DNA of 52,750 bases from Variovorax paradoxus (GCF_018614955.1 NZ_JAGGNV010000062.1:1-52750); one strand, 5' to 3'; positions 33,228 through 42,400 are shown, counted from the first letter of the stretch. The notes: generated by a model from the sequence alone, not told the origin. Numbers and translations are program-made.

Positions 33228-33929
33228 ATGACCGACACCGCTCCCGCACCGACCACCGAAAACAAGAAGAAGGAAGGCGGTCGCCCCCGCCGCAAGCCCC
33301 AGTCCCAGGACGCCAATGGGCCCAAGGCCACGCCGCGTCCGCGCAAGGTGAACCCCGTGCTCGAACGCCTGTTCGAGCTCTACCCGAAGATGTTCGGCGC
33401 GCGTTTCCTGCCGCTCAAGCTCGGCGTGTTCCAGGACTTGCTGGCGCTGCACCCGGACGAATTCAAGAAAGAGGACCTGAAGATCGCGCTCGGCCTCCAT
33501 GCCCGCTCCACCCGCTACCTCGAGGCCGTGGCCGCGGGCGAGAAGCGCCATGACCTGAACGGCGTGCCGGTGGAAGATGTCGCGCCCGAGCATGTGCACC
33601 ACGCGATCCTCGAAGTGTTCCGCCGGCGACAGGCGCGCACGGCCGACGACCTGCGGCCCCAGTTGCGCGCGCGGCTGATCGAAGCCATCGAGGCCTCGGG
33701 CCTCTCGCGCGAGGAATACATGCTCGTCGTGCGCTCGAACGACGAGGTATCGAACGCGGTGCTCGACGAGGCCTTCGCCGAACTCGGCGCGCGCACCGCT
33801 AAACGCGAGGCACTGTTGAGGGCCTTCGAGGCCAGCGGACGCAGTGTGGCCGAGTTTGCGGAGATGTACGGGATGGATCCGGCCGAGGTAGGACGGACGC
33901 TGGAGCGCGCGCGGGGGCGTGCCGCGTAG
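33228..33929 (+). CDS. ProQ/FinO-domain RNA-binding protein
   Basis: This 233-residue protein has a basic, disordered N-terminus (NKKKEGGRPRRKPQSQ). A ProQ/FinO domain covers about residues 40-135 (NPVLERLFELYPKMFGARFL, LKLGVFQDLLALHPDEFKKE, ALGLHARSTRYLEAVAAGEK). The C-terminal helical region is rich in Glu/Ala. Members bind structured RNA and act as RNA chaperones. The C-terminal half is not the Tudor-like domain of E. coli ProQ. The ATG at 33228 has only a weak AGAG ribosome site. Confidence 0.9.
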   Translation: MTDTAPAPTTENKKKEGGRPRRKPQSQDANGPKATPRPRKVNPVLERLFELYPKMFGARFLPLKLGVFQDLLALHPDEFKKEDLKIALGLHARSTRYLEAVAAGEKRHDLNGVPVEDVAPEHVHHAILEVFRRRQARTADDLRPQLRARLIEAIEASGLSREEYMLVVRSNDEVSNAVLDEAFAELGARTAKREALLRAFEASGRSVAEFAEMYGMDPAEVGRTLERARGRAA

Positions 33930-33977
33930 TTCCCTCCCTCCCTCTCATCTGATCTGTACGTTGCGCTTGATGTTGAG

Positions 33978-34008
33978 GCCGGAGCCGGGAATTCGCCCCC
34001 GCTCCGGC
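33978..34008. repeat. Inverted repeat after the ProQ-domain gene
   Basis: GCCGGAGC (33978-33985) pairs with GCTCCGGC (34001-34008). The 15-base loop can add a GGG/CCC pairing. It is in the 164-base convergent gap between the ProQ-domain gene and glcB. No long T-run follows, so termination is uncertain. Confidence 0.45.
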
Positions 34009-34044
34009 GCCCAACAAAGCACACAACCAAATCGAAGGCCCAGG

Positions 34045-34080
34045 GCCCCCACCCCAACCCTCCCCCGGAAGGGGCGGGAG
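34045..34080. repeat. Widespread intergenic repeat near the glcB end
   Basis: CCCCCACCCCAACCCTCCCC followed by CGGAAGGGGCGGGAG is a C-rich block that folds back (CTCCC with GGGAG). I recall very similar sequence as a dispersed intergenic repeat in many proteobacteria. It lies 13 bases beyond the glcB stop. Confidence 0.45.
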
Positions 34081-34093
34081 CAAAGACAACAGC

Positions 34094-36268
34094 TCAGCCG
34101 CCCGCCTTCACCTTCAACCGCCACGCATGCAGCAGCGGCTCCGTGTACCCGCTCGGCTGCGCGATCCCCTTGAACACCAGCTCCTGCGCAGCCTTGTACG
34201 CGGCCGAGTTCGCAAAGTTGCCGGCCATGTTCTGATAGAGCGGATCGCCGGCGTTCTGCTGGTCGACCACCGCGGCCATGCGCTGGAAGGTGGCGTCGAC
34301 CTGCTCTTTGGTCACCACGCCATGCAGCAGCCAGTTGGCGATGTGCTGGCTCGAGATGCGCAGCGTCGCGCGGTCTTCCATCAGGCCAACGTTGTGGATG
34401 TCGGGCACCTTGGAGCAGCCCACGCCCTGGTCGATCCAGCGCACCACGTAGCCCAGGATGCCCTGCACGTTGTTGTCGAGCTCCTGCTGGCGCTCCTCGG
34501 CGATCCACTTCGCTTCGGGCGCCACCGGCACCTTGAGCAGGTCGCCCAGGATGTTGTCGCGCTCGGCATTGGCGTCGATCTTCTCCAGCTCTTTCTGGAC
34601 ATCCGCCACGCTCACCTGGTGGTAGTGCAGCGCATGCAGTGTGGCGGCGGTGGGCGAGGGCACCCAGGCGGTGTTCGCGCCGGCCTTCGGATGGCCGATC
34701 TTCTGTTCGAGCATCGCGGCCATCAGGTCGGGCATGGCCCACATGCCCTTCCCGATCTGCGCCTTGCCGCGCAGGCCGCACGAGAGGCCCACCAGCACGT
34801 TGTTCTTCTCGTAGGCCTGGATCCACGGCGTGGTCTTCATGTCGCCCTTGCGCAGCATCGGGCCGGCGTGCATGGCGGTGTGCATCTCGTCGCCGGTGCG
34901 GTCGAGGAAGCCGGTGTTGATGAAGGCCACGCGCGCGGCCGCCTCGGCGATGCAGGCCTTGAGGTTGACGCTGGTGCGGCGCTCCTCGTCCATGATGCCG
35001 AGCTTCACGGTGTTGGCCGGCAGGCCCAGCATGGCTTCGACGCGGCCGAAGAGTTCGCTCGCGAAGGCCACCTCGGCCGGGCCGTGCATCTTGGGCTTCA
35101 CGATGTAGACGCTGCCGGTGCGCGAATTGCCCTTGCGCTTCAGGTCGACGGTGGCGATGGTGGTGGTGATTACCGCGTCCATGATCCCCTCGGGAATCTC
35201 CTTGCCGCCGCCGTAGAGGATGGCCGGGTTGGTCATCAGGTGGCCCACGTTGCGCACGAACATCAGCGAGCGGCCGTGCAGCTTCACCGGTTGGCCATCG
35301 GCGCCGGTGTATTCGCGATCCGGGTTCAGGCCGCGCGTGAAGGTCTTGCCGCCCTTGGCGACTTCCTCGGTCAGCGTGCCCTGCAGGATGCCGAGCCAGT
35401 TCGCGTAGGCGAGCACCTTGTCGGCGGCATCGACCACGGCCACCGAGTCCTCGAGGTCGAGGATGGTGGAGAGCGCGGCTTCGAGCACCACGTCGCTGAT
35501 GCCGGCGGGGTCGGTCTTGCCGATCGCGGTCGTGCGATCGATCTGGATGTCGATATGGATGCCGTTGTGCTTGATGAGCACCGACTTCGGCGCCGCCGCG
35601 TCGCCCTGGTAGCCGACGAACTGCGCCGGGTCCGCGAGGTGGGTGCTGCTGCTTTGCAGCGCCACCACGAGCTGGCCGTCCTTGACCGAGTAGCCGGTCG
35701 CGTTCTTGTGCGAGCCGTTCGCGAGCGGGGCCGCCTGGTCGAGCACGCCGCGCGCGAACGCGATCACCGTGGCGCCGCGCGCCGGGTTGTAGCCCTTGCC
35801 TTTCTCGGCGCCGCCGGTCTCGGGGATCGCATCGGTGCCGTAGAGCGCGTCGTACAGCGAGCCCCAGCGTGCGTTGGCGGCGTTGAGCGCGTAGCGCGCA
35901 TTGAGGATCGGCACCACCAATTGCGGGCCGGCCTGCAGCGCGAGCTCGGCGTCGACGTTGGCGGTGGTCGCCTTCACGTCCTTGGGTTGCGGCAGCAGGT
36001 AGCCGATCTTCTCGAGGAAGGCGCGGTACGCCGGCATGTCGGCGATCGGGCCGGGGTGGGCCTTGTGCCAGGCGTCCATTTCGGCCTGCAGCCGGTCGCG
36101 TTCGGCCAGGAGCGCGATGTTCTTCGGCGCGAGCTCGTTGACGATCGCGTCGAAGCCCTTCCAGAAGGTCTCGCTGGCCACGCCGGTGGCGGGCAGCACC
36201 TGGTCTTCGATGAAGCGATGGAGCTCGTCGGCGACCTGGAGGCCGTGGACGGTGGTGCGGGCGGTCAT
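34094..36268 (-). CDS. glcB: Malate synthase G
   Basis: This 724-residue enzyme condenses glyoxylate and acetyl-CoA to malate, closing the glyoxylate bypass and glycolate use. Length equals the G isoform (723 residues in E. coli). DPAGISDVVLEAALSTILDL leads into EDSVAVVDAADK, FINTGFLDRTGDEMHTAMHA is the core signature, and GHPKAGANTAWVPSPTAATL follows. The ATG at 36268 has an AAGGAGT ribosome site. No glycolate oxidase or isocitrate lyase gene is adjacent, so it stands alone here. Confidence 0.96.
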   Translation of the reverse strand: MTARTTVHGLQVADELHRFIEDQVLPATGVASETFWKGFDAIVNELAPKNIALLAERDRLQAEMDAWHKAHPGPIADMPAYRAFLEKIGYLLPQPKDVKATTANVDAELALQAGPQLVVPILNARYALNAANARWGSLYDALYGTDAIPETGGAEKGKGYNPARGATVIAFARGVLDQAAPLANGSHKNATGYSVKDGQLVVALQSSSTHLADPAQFVGYQGDAAAPKSVLIKHNGIHIDIQIDRTTAIGKTDPAGISDVVLEAALSTILDLEDSVAVVDAADKVLAYANWLGILQGTLTEEVAKGGKTFTRGLNPDREYTGADGQPVKLHGRSLMFVRNVGHLMTNPAILYGGGKEIPEGIMDAVITTTIATVDLKRKGNSRTGSVYIVKPKMHGPAEVAFASELFGRVEAMLGLPANTVKLGIMDEERRTSVNLKACIAEAAARVAFINTGFLDRTGDEMHTAMHAGPMLRKGDMKTTPWIQAYEKNNVLVGLSCGLRGKAQIGKGMWAMPDLMAAMLEQKIGHPKAGANTAWVPSPTAATLHALHYHQVSVADVQKELEKIDANAERDNILGDLLKVPVAPEAKWIAEERQQELDNNVQGILGYVVRWIDQGVGCSKVPDIHNVGLMEDRATLRISSQHIANWLLHGVVTKEQVDATFQRMAAVVDQQNAGDPLYQNMAGNFANSAAYKAAQELVFKGIAQPSGYTEPLLHAWRLKVKAGG

Positions 36269-36440
36269 GGTTCTTTACTCCTTGAAATCGAATGCAGCCG
36301 ACGACTTTATTCGATACCTGGCTGATCAGTAAGCGTCGAAAGCGGGTTTTATCAATGACCAAATTGGAGGTAATCGTGGCCCGCCGAGGCTTCAGCTCAA
36401 AGGGTAGGCCCTGATAGAAGCGATGTACATGCCTCGGATA

Positions 36441-36456
36441 ATTTAACTTCTTAAAT
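36441..36456. promoter_or_regulatory. AT-rich palindrome upstream of the aminotransferase
   Basis: ATTTAA (36441-36446) and TTAAAT (36451-36456) flank CTTC in an AT-rich patch ending about 11 bases before the aminotransferase ATG. In this GC-rich genome the patch stands out and probably marks the promoter or a regulator site. The 205-base gap also contains the glcB leader. Confidence 0.45.
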
Positions 36457-36473
36457 AATTACGATCCGCCGCG

Positions 36474-37469
36474 ATGATCCTGCTGGCCTCCAATGAAAAC
36501 CCGCTCGGCATGCCCGAATCGGCGCGCCGCGCAGCCGCCGCAGCGCTGGAAGGCGCAGGCAACTATCCCGACAGCAACGGCACCGCGCTCAAGCATGCGC
36601 TCGCGGCGCGGTTGGACGTGCCGATGGACTGGTTGACGCTGGGCAGCGGCTCGAGCGAGATCCTCGAGCTGGCTGCGCAGGTGAGCGTCAAGCCCGGCGA
36701 AGGCGTCGTCTATTCGCAGTACGGCTTCATCGTCTACGCGCAGGCGGCCGCGCATGCCCATGCGCGCAGCACCGTGGTGGCGGCGCAGGATTTCGGCCAC
36801 GACCTGGACGCCATGCGGGCGGCCATCGTCGAAGACACCCGGCTGGTCTTCGTGGCGAATCCGAACAATCCCACCGGCACCTTCGTCGAAGCGGGCCCGC
36901 TGCTCGAGTTTCTGCAGTCGGTGCCGGCGCACGTCACGGTGCTGCTCGACGAGGCCTACACCGAGTACCTCGCGCCGGCGCAGCGCTACGACAGCATCGG
37001 TTGGGTGCGGCACTTCCCCACCCTGATCGTGGCGCGCACCTTCTCCAAGGCCTACGGGCTGGCCGGGCTGCGCATCGGCTACGGCGTCGCGCAGCCGGCG
37101 CTGGCAGCGCGCCTCAATGCACAGCGGCCGCGCTTCAACGTGAGCACGCCGGCCCAGGCCGCAGCGGTGGCGGCGCTGGCCGATGAGGCCTTCCTCGCTC
37201 GCAGCTACCAGCTCAATGCCATCGGGCGGACACAGCTCGCGAACGGGCTCCACGAGCTCAGGCTGGCCTCCGTTCCCTCGTCGGGCAACTTCCTGATGGT
37301 GCAGGTCGGCGAGGGGCGCACCGTGCATGCGCGCCTGCTGGCCGCCGGCATCGAGGTCTCGCTGCTCGACAACTACGGCCTGCCGCATTGGCTGCGCATC
37401 ACGGTCGGCCTGGCCGAGCAGAACGAGGCCGTGCTGGCCGCGCTGCGCGACAACGCGCCGGCGCGCTGA
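36474..37469 (+). CDS. PLP-dependent aminotransferase, histidinol-phosphate type
   Basis: This 331-residue fold-type I aminotransferase resembles HisC: LLASNENPLGMPESARRAA at the N-terminus, TLGSGSSEILELAAQVSV, VFVANPNNPTGTFVEAGPLL. The PLP lysine is in ARTFSKAYGLAGLRIGYG. It could serve histidine synthesis or a related amino acid. It lies apart from any his genes and just before a Bug-type receptor, so a different substrate is possible. No symbol is given for that reason. Confidence 0.85.
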   Translation: MILLASNENPLGMPESARRAAAAALEGAGNYPDSNGTALKHALAARLDVPMDWLTLGSGSSEILELAAQVSVKPGEGVVYSQYGFIVYAQAAAHAHARSTVVAAQDFGHDLDAMRAAIVEDTRLVFVANPNNPTGTFVEAGPLLEFLQSVPAHVTVLLDEAYTEYLAPAQRYDSIGWVRHFPTLIVARTFSKAYGLAGLRIGYGVAQPALAARLNAQRPRFNVSTPAQAAAVAALADEAFLARSYQLNAIGRTQLANGLHELRLASVPSSGNFLMVQVGEGRTVHARLLAAGIEVSLLDNYGLPHWLRITVGLAEQNEAVLAALRDNAPAR

Positions 37470-37503
37470 TCGCCGCGAAGAACAACACCCGAGGAGACTC
37501 CCG

Positions 37504-38457
37504 ATGAAACGCCGTTATTTCGCAGCGCTGACCACCGTCGCGCTGGCCGCACCTCTGGCTCTGGCGCAGGACCGAAGCACCCGCATCCTCGTCGGCTTCC
37601 CGCCGGGCGGATCGGCCGACGTGGTGGCGCGGCTCTTGGCCGACAAGATGCGTGTCTCGCTCGGCCACAACGTCATCGTCGACAACAAGCCGGGCGCCAG
37701 CGGACGCCTGGCCCTGGCCGAAACCAAGCGCGCCGCGCCGGACGGCAGCACCCTGATCTTCTCGCCCAGCGGCGCGCTGGTGATCCACCCGTGGCTCTAC
37801 CAGAACCTGGGTTACGACACGGTGAAGGACTTCACCCCGATCTCGCTCGCGAGCACCTTCGACTTCGCCGTCACCGCCGGACCCGGGGCGCCGTCGGGCG
37901 ACCTGAAGACGGTGCTGGCCTGGATGAAGGCTAATCCCGGCAAGGCCAACTACGCCACCTCGGGCGCGGGCACGGTGCCGCATTTCGCCGGCCTGCTGCT
38001 CTCGCAGGCGGCCGGCGTGCCGATGACGCACGTGGCCTATCGCGGCGGCGCGCCGGCCGCGCAGGACCTGATCGGCGGCCAGGTGCCGCTGATGGTCGAC
38101 ACGGCGGTGGAGACCATCGAGCACCACCGCGCCGGCAAGGTGCGCATCCTGGCCGTGACCGGCGCGCAGCGCAGCAGGGCACTGCCGGAGGTGCCCACGC
38201 TCAAGGAATCCGGCATTGACATCACGGCCGATGCCTTCTTCGGGCTCTACGGCCCGCCCGGAATGCCGCCGGAGCTGGTGCAGCGCATCGATCGCGCGGT
38301 GGCCGACGCATTGCGCGCGCCCGAGATCCAGGAGCGCATCTACAACCTGGGCCTGGTGCCGGCGCATGCCGGCCCGGCGGAGTTGGCGGCGATCCAGGCA
38401 GCGCATCTGAAGCGCTGGGAGACACCGATCAAGGCCTCGGGCTTCAAGGCTGAATAG
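37504..38457 (+). CDS. Bug-family (tripartite tricarboxylate transporter) solute receptor
   Basis: The 317-residue periplasmic binding protein has signal peptide MKRRYFAALTTVALAAPLAL, cleaved after AQ. TRILVGFPPGGSADVVARLL and VIVDNKPGASGRLALAETKR are the Bug signatures. The family captures organic acids, often with orphan receptors that outnumber transporters; no TctA/TctB genes are nearby. It starts 34 bases after the aminotransferase with a GAGGAG ribosome site, so the two are probably co-transcribed. Ligand unknown. Confidence 0.9.
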   Translation: MKRRYFAALTTVALAAPLALAQDRSTRILVGFPPGGSADVVARLLADKMRVSLGHNVIVDNKPGASGRLALAETKRAAPDGSTLIFSPSGALVIHPWLYQNLGYDTVKDFTPISLASTFDFAVTAGPGAPSGDLKTVLAWMKANPGKANYATSGAGTVPHFAGLLLSQAAGVPMTHVAYRGGAPAAQDLIGGQVPLMVDTAVETIEHHRAGKVRILAVTGAQRSRALPEVPTLKESGIDITADAFFGLYGPPGMPPELVQRIDRAVADALRAPEIQERIYNLGLVPAHAGPAELAAIQAAHLKRWETPIKASGFKAE

Positions 38458-38462
38458 GGTAC

Positions 38463-39203
38463 TCAGACCTGTCCCGTGAGCCGTCGCGCGGCGGCGCGCA
38501 CCGGCTCGATGTGCCTCTCGTCATAGCGGTGCGCCGGCATGGTCAGCGTGAGCGCCGCCGCCAGGCGGCCGTCGGCATGGAACACCGGCGCCGAGATGCC
38601 GCCCAGTTCGGCCGAGCGGTCGCCGACCATCGCGCAGTAGCCCTGGGCGCGTATCGCGTCGTACAGCTTGCGCTCCTTGGGGCCGCGCGGACGCTCGGCC
38701 TCGGGGCCGAAGGCGATCAGGATGCGCGCGCCGACGCCGCGGTCGTTGGGCAGCAGGTCGCCGGCGCGCACGTGGTCGCGCACCACGTGCGGTGAATCGA
38801 CGCGGTAGAGGCACAGGCGCGCCCAGCTGTCGCCCTGTTCCTGGCGTACGTGATAGGCCGCGCTCTCGCCGGTGGCCGCGACCAGCTCGCGCAGCACCGG
38901 CGGCACGATGCGGTCGAGCGAGAGCGAGGCCGCGTACAGGCCGTGCAGCCGCGCGATCTCCATACCCAGCGCGTAGCGGCCGTCCTCCTGCCGGCGGATC
39001 AGGCGCGCATGCTCGAGCGAGGCGAGCAGGCGCAGCACCGTGCTCTTGTAGAGCTGCGTGCGCTCGGCGAACTGCGCCAGCGTCAGCGCCTCGTCGCCGG
39101 GCTGGAAGGCCGAGAGCAGGCTCAGCGCCCGATCGACCGCGGCCGCGCCGCCGGGCGCGGCGTTGAGGTCGGAAACCGATTCGGTGTGGGCTTTGCGGGG
39201 CAT
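38463..39203 (-). CDS. IclR-family transcriptional regulator
   Basis: This 246-residue protein has an N-terminal winged helix at about 19-80 (AAVDRALSLLSAFQPGDEAL, LAQFAERTQLYKSTVLRLLA) and a C-terminal effector domain (RAQGYCAMVGDRSAELGGIS, FHADGRLAAALTLTM). I took the ATG at 39203; more upstream in-frame codons run through the operators. It is divergent from the HMG-CoA lyase operon. Two tandem palindromes between the genes are its likely binding sites, so it probably controls the operon and itself. The ligand is probably an acid of the pathway. Confidence 0.9.
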   Translation of the reverse strand: MPRKAHTESVSDLNAAPGGAAAVDRALSLLSAFQPGDEALTLAQFAERTQLYKSTVLRLLASLEHARLIRRQEDGRYALGMEIARLHGLYAASLSLDRIVPPVLRELVAATGESAAYHVRQEQGDSWARLCLYRVDSPHVVRDHVRAGDLLPNDRGVGARILIAFGPEAERPRGPKERKLYDAIRAQGYCAMVGDRSAELGGISAPVFHADGRLAAALTLTMPAHRYDERHIEPVRAAARRLTGQV

Positions 39204-39213
39204 GGGCTTCGGC

Positions 39214-39243
39214 TTGACAGTGCGGGGGGTGCTGCAGTCTAAT
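39214..39243 (+). promoter_or_regulatory. Strong sigma-70 promoter of the HMG-CoA lyase operon
   Basis: TTGACA (39214-39219) is a perfect -35. TCTAAT (39238-39243), 18 bases on, matches TATAAT at five positions. Transcription should start near 39250, leaving a leader of about 50 bases. The -10 overlaps the first IclR-like palindrome. Confidence 0.75.
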
Positions 39244-39279
39244 TCTGTAAAACAGAATTTAGTTCTGTTGGATAGAACT
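39241..39279. promoter_or_regulatory. Tandem palindromic operators (probable IclR sites)
   Basis: Site 1, AATTCTGT-AAA-ACAGAATT (39241-39259), has perfect 8-bp arms. Site 2, AGTTCTGTTGGATAGAACT (39261-39279), has 6-bp arms and two mismatches inside. Their centres are 20 bp apart, about two helical turns, so two dimers would bind the same face. They lie over and just past the -10, where a repressor would block the promoter. Confidence 0.8.
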
Positions 39280-39298
39280 GTCAAGGAGACAAAGCCCG

Positions 39299-40231
39299 AT
39301 GACCAGCCCCGATGTCCTCATCAGCGAGGTCGGCCCGCGCGACGGCCTGCAATCCGTCAAGGCGACGATGCCTACGGCGGACAAGCTGCGCTGGATCGAT
39401 GCCCTCTACGCCGCCGGCGTGCGCGAGATCGAAGTTGCCTCCTTCGTGCCAGCCCGCCTGCTGCCGCAGATGGCCGATGCCGCAGAGGTGGTGCGCCATG
39501 CCGTCACGCTGCCCGGCCTCATGGTGATGGCGCTGGTGCCCAATCGCCGCGGCGCCGAAGCCGCGCTCGCGGCCGGCGTGCACAAGCTCACGATGCCGGT
39601 GTCGGCCAGCGCCGCGCATTCGCTGGCCAACGTGCGCAAGACGCGCGAAGAGATGGTCGAGGAGGTGCGTGCCATCGCCGACCTGCGCCGAGAGATCGCG
39701 CCGCACGTGAAGCTCGAAGCCGGCATCTCGACCGCCTTCGGCTGCACGCTGCAGGGCGAGGTGCCGGAGGACGAAGTGATCCGGCTGGCCGCGCAATGCA
39801 TCGCCGCCGGCGCCGACGAATCGGGCCTCTCCGACACGGTCGGCTATGCCAATCCGGCGCAGGTGCGCCGCCTCTTCCGGCGCCTTCGCGCCGAGCTCGG
39901 CGACAAGGCCGGCGCCGCCCACATGCACAACACGCGCGGCCTGGGCCTCGCCAACTGCCTCGCGGCGTATGAAGAGGGCGTGCGCACTTTCGATGCCTCG
40001 CTCGGCGGCCTCGGCGGCTGCCCGTACGCGCCTGGTGCCTCCGGCAACGTGGTCACCGAAGACCTCGTCTTCATGTTCGAGGCCATGGGCGTCGCCACCG
40101 GCATCGACATCGAAAAACTGATCGCGGCGCGCGCGCCGCTCATGGCCGGCCTGCCGGGCGAGCCGGTCTACGGCATGACGCCCGAGGCGGGCCTGCCCAA
40201 GGGCTTCATCCAAGGAAAAGCACATGTCTGA
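39299..40231 (+). CDS. Hydroxymethylglutaryl-CoA lyase
   Basis: This 310-residue DRE-TIM metalloenzyme splits 3-hydroxy-3-methylglutaryl-CoA into acetoacetate and acetyl-CoA. SEVGPRDGLQSVKATMPT carries the metal and catalytic residues near the start, SDTVGYANPAQVRRLFRRL follows, and the GGLGGCPYAPGASGNVVTED loop holds the catalytic Cys. An AAGGAGA ribosome site precedes the ATG. The 3' end overlaps the CoA-transferase by 8 bases. It could act on a related acyl-CoA such as citramalyl-CoA. Confidence 0.9.
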   Translation: MTSPDVLISEVGPRDGLQSVKATMPTADKLRWIDALYAAGVREIEVASFVPARLLPQMADAAEVVRHAVTLPGLMVMALVPNRRGAEAALAAGVHKLTMPVSASAAHSLANVRKTREEMVEEVRAIADLRREIAPHVKLEAGISTAFGCTLQGEVPEDEVIRLAAQCIAAGADESGLSDTVGYANPAQVRRLFRRLRAELGDKAGAAHMHNTRGLGLANCLAAYEEGVRTFDASLGGLGGCPYAPGASGNVVTEDLVFMFEAMGVATGIDIEKLIAARAPLMAGLPGEPVYGMTPEAGLPKGFIQGKAHV

Positions 40232-41417
40232 CACCTCCGCTCCCCTGCCGTACGAGGGCGTCCGCGTCGTCGAGTTCACCCACATGGTGATGGGCCCGAC
40301 CTGCGGCATGCTGCTGGCCGATCTCGGCGCCGAGGTCATCAAGGTCGAGCCCATCGAAGGCGACAACACGCGGCGACTGCTGGGCTCCGGCGCCGGCTTC
40401 TTCCCGACCTTCAACCGCAACAAGAAGAGCATCGCGCTCGACCTCAAGAAGCCCGAGGGCGTCGAGGCCGCACTGCGCCTTGTCGCCACCGCCGACATCG
40501 TGAGCGAGAACTTCAAGCCCGGCACGATGAAGAAGCTGGGGCTGGACTACGAGAGCCTGAAGCAGCTCAACCCGCGCCTCATCTATGTGAGCCACAAGGG
40601 TTTCCTGCCCGGCCCCTACGACCATCGCACCGCGCTCGACGAGGTGGTGCAGATGATGGGCGGCCTGGCCTACATGACCGGCCGCATCGGCGACCCGCTG
40701 CGCGCCGGCACCAGCGTCAACGACATCATGGGCGGCATGTTCGGCGCCATCGGCGCCATGGCCGCATTGCGCCAGCGCGAGCAGACCGGCCGCGGCTGCG
40801 AGGTGCAGTCGGCGCTGTTCGAGAACAACATCTTCCTGGTCGCGCAGCACATGATGCAGTTCGCGGCCACCGGCCGCGCGGCCGACCCGATGCCCAGCCG
40901 CATCTCGGCCTGGGCCGTGTACGACGTCTTCACCGTCAAGGACGGCGAGCAGATCTTCCTGGCCGCGGTCAGCGACAAGCAGTGGACCATCTTCTGCAAG
41001 GCCTTCGGCCTGGAGGAGATGCTGGCCGATCCGCGCCTGAAGACCAACAACGACCGCGTGCTCGCGCGCGACTGGATGATGCCGATGCTGCGCTCGCACC
41101 TGGCCGGCTACAGCGCGGCCGAACTGAGCGCCGTGTTCGAGAAGAACGAGCTGCCCTTCGCGCCCATCACCAAGCCGCAGGAGCTGTTCGACGATCCGCA
41201 CTTGAACGCCACCGGCGGCCTGGCCCCGATCCGCATGAACGACGGCAGCATGTCGAAGGTGCCGCTGATGCCCTTCACGCTCGGCGGTGAACGCCCGGGC
41301 ATCCGCATCCAGCCGCCGCTGCTCGGCGAGCACACGAACGCGCTGCTGAAAGAGGTCGGCTACAGCGACCAGCAGATCGCGGAGATGAAGAAGCAGAACA
41401 TCACGACCGGAGACTGA
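40224..41417 (+). CDS. CaiB/BaiF (family III) CoA transferase
   Basis: This 397-residue CoA transferase starts LPYEGVRVVEFTHMVMGPTC and continues ADLGAEVIKVEPIEGDNTRR and NRNKKSIALDLKKPEG. Its catalytic Asp is expected in the region after ALDEVVQMMGGLAYMTG. Given the downstream lyase partner, it probably transfers CoA from succinyl- or acetyl-CoA to 3-hydroxy-3-methylglutarate or a similar acid. It overlaps the lyase gene by 8 bases, implying coupling, and the Bug receptor follows after 4 bases. Confidence 0.88.
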   Translation: MSDTSAPLPYEGVRVVEFTHMVMGPTCGMLLADLGAEVIKVEPIEGDNTRRLLGSGAGFFPTFNRNKKSIALDLKKPEGVEAALRLVATADIVSENFKPGTMKKLGLDYESLKQLNPRLIYVSHKGFLPGPYDHRTALDEVVQMMGGLAYMTGRIGDPLRAGTSVNDIMGGMFGAIGAMAALRQREQTGRGCEVQSALFENNIFLVAQHMMQFAATGRAADPMPSRISAWAVYDVFTVKDGEQIFLAAVSDKQWTIFCKAFGLEEMLADPRLKTNNDRVLARDWMMPMLRSHLAGYSAAELSAVFEKNELPFAPITKPQELFDDPHLNATGGLAPIRMNDGSMSKVPLMPFTLGGERPGIRIQPPLLGEHTNALLKEVGYSDQQIAEMKKQNITTGD

Positions 41418-41421
41418 ATCG

Positions 41422-42393
41422 ATGCCTTCCACTACACGCCGCGTGCTGCTGGCCTGCGCCGCGACCCTCGCCGTCCTGCCCGCGATTGCCCAGTCCAACT
41501 GGCCCGACAAGCCCGTTCGCCTGGTCGTGCCTTACGCGCCCGGCGGCACCACCGACTACGCCGCGCGCCAGATCGCGCAGAAGCTCACGGAGCAGACCGG
41601 CAAGTCCTTCTACGTCGAGAACAAGGCCGGCGCCAGCGGCACCATCGGCTCCGACATGGTGGCCAAGGCGCCGGCGGACGGCAGCAGCTTCCTCGTCAAC
41701 GACACCACCTACGCGATGCTGCCGCACCTGTTCAAGAAGCTGCCGTGGGACCACGCGAGCGGCCTGGTGCCGGTCACCACCATCGTCGATGCGCCGCTGG
41801 TGCTGGTGGTCGGCGCCGCCTCGCCCTACAAGACGGTGCAGGACCTGGTCGATGCGGCGCGCAAGAGCCCCGACAAGCTCACCTTCGGCTCCGGCGGCGT
41901 CGGCAGCTCCACCCATCTGGGCGGCGAGCTCTTCAAGCAGCACGGCAAGCTGGCCCTCACGCACGTGCCCTACAAGGGCGCGGGCGAAGCGATGCTGGGC
42001 GTGGTGTCGGGCCAGGTCGACGTCCTGGTCACCGCGGCACCCACCGCCATCCCGCAGGTCAAGGGCGGCAAGGTGCGCGCGCTGCTGGTCACCTCGCCGA
42101 AACGGTTCGACGCGCTGGCCGATGTGCCGACCACCGCCGAGGCCGGCATGAAGGCCTTCAACGCCACCAACTGGTTCGGCATCGCCGCGCCCAAGGGCAC
42201 GCCGCAACCGATCGTCGACAAGCTGCAGGCCGAGGTGAAGAAGGCGCTGGCCTCGCCCGAGCTGGTCAAGCGCTTCGCCGAGCAGGGCGCGGCGCCCGGC
42301 GGCATGGCGCCGGCCGAGTTCCAGAACTACGTGAAGCGCCAGACGCAGGACTGGGGCGCGGTGATCAAGGCGGCCGGCGTGCAGCCGGAGTGA
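41422..42393 (+). CDS. Bug-family solute receptor
   Basis: The 323-residue periplasmic receptor has signal peptide RRVLLACAATLAVLPAIA with cleavage after AQS. Its body reads WPDKPVRLVVPYAPGGTTDY and YVENKAGASGTIGSDMVA. It is the third gene of the IclR-controlled operon and probably captures the acid degraded by the lyase and CoA transferase. No permease genes adjoin, so a shared transporter elsewhere is needed. It differs clearly from the receptor at 37504. Confidence 0.9.
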   Translation: MPSTTRRVLLACAATLAVLPAIAQSNWPDKPVRLVVPYAPGGTTDYAARQIAQKLTEQTGKSFYVENKAGASGTIGSDMVAKAPADGSSFLVNDTTYAMLPHLFKKLPWDHASGLVPVTTIVDAPLVLVVGAASPYKTVQDLVDAARKSPDKLTFGSGGVGSSTHLGGELFKQHGKLALTHVPYKGAGEAMLGVVSGQVDVLVTAAPTAIPQVKGGKVRALLVTSPKRFDALADVPTTAEAGMKAFNATNWFGIAAPKGTPQPIVDKLQAEVKKALASPELVKRFAEQGAAPGGMAPAEFQNYVKRQTQDWGAVIKAAGVQPE

Positions 42394-42400
42394 GCGCAGC

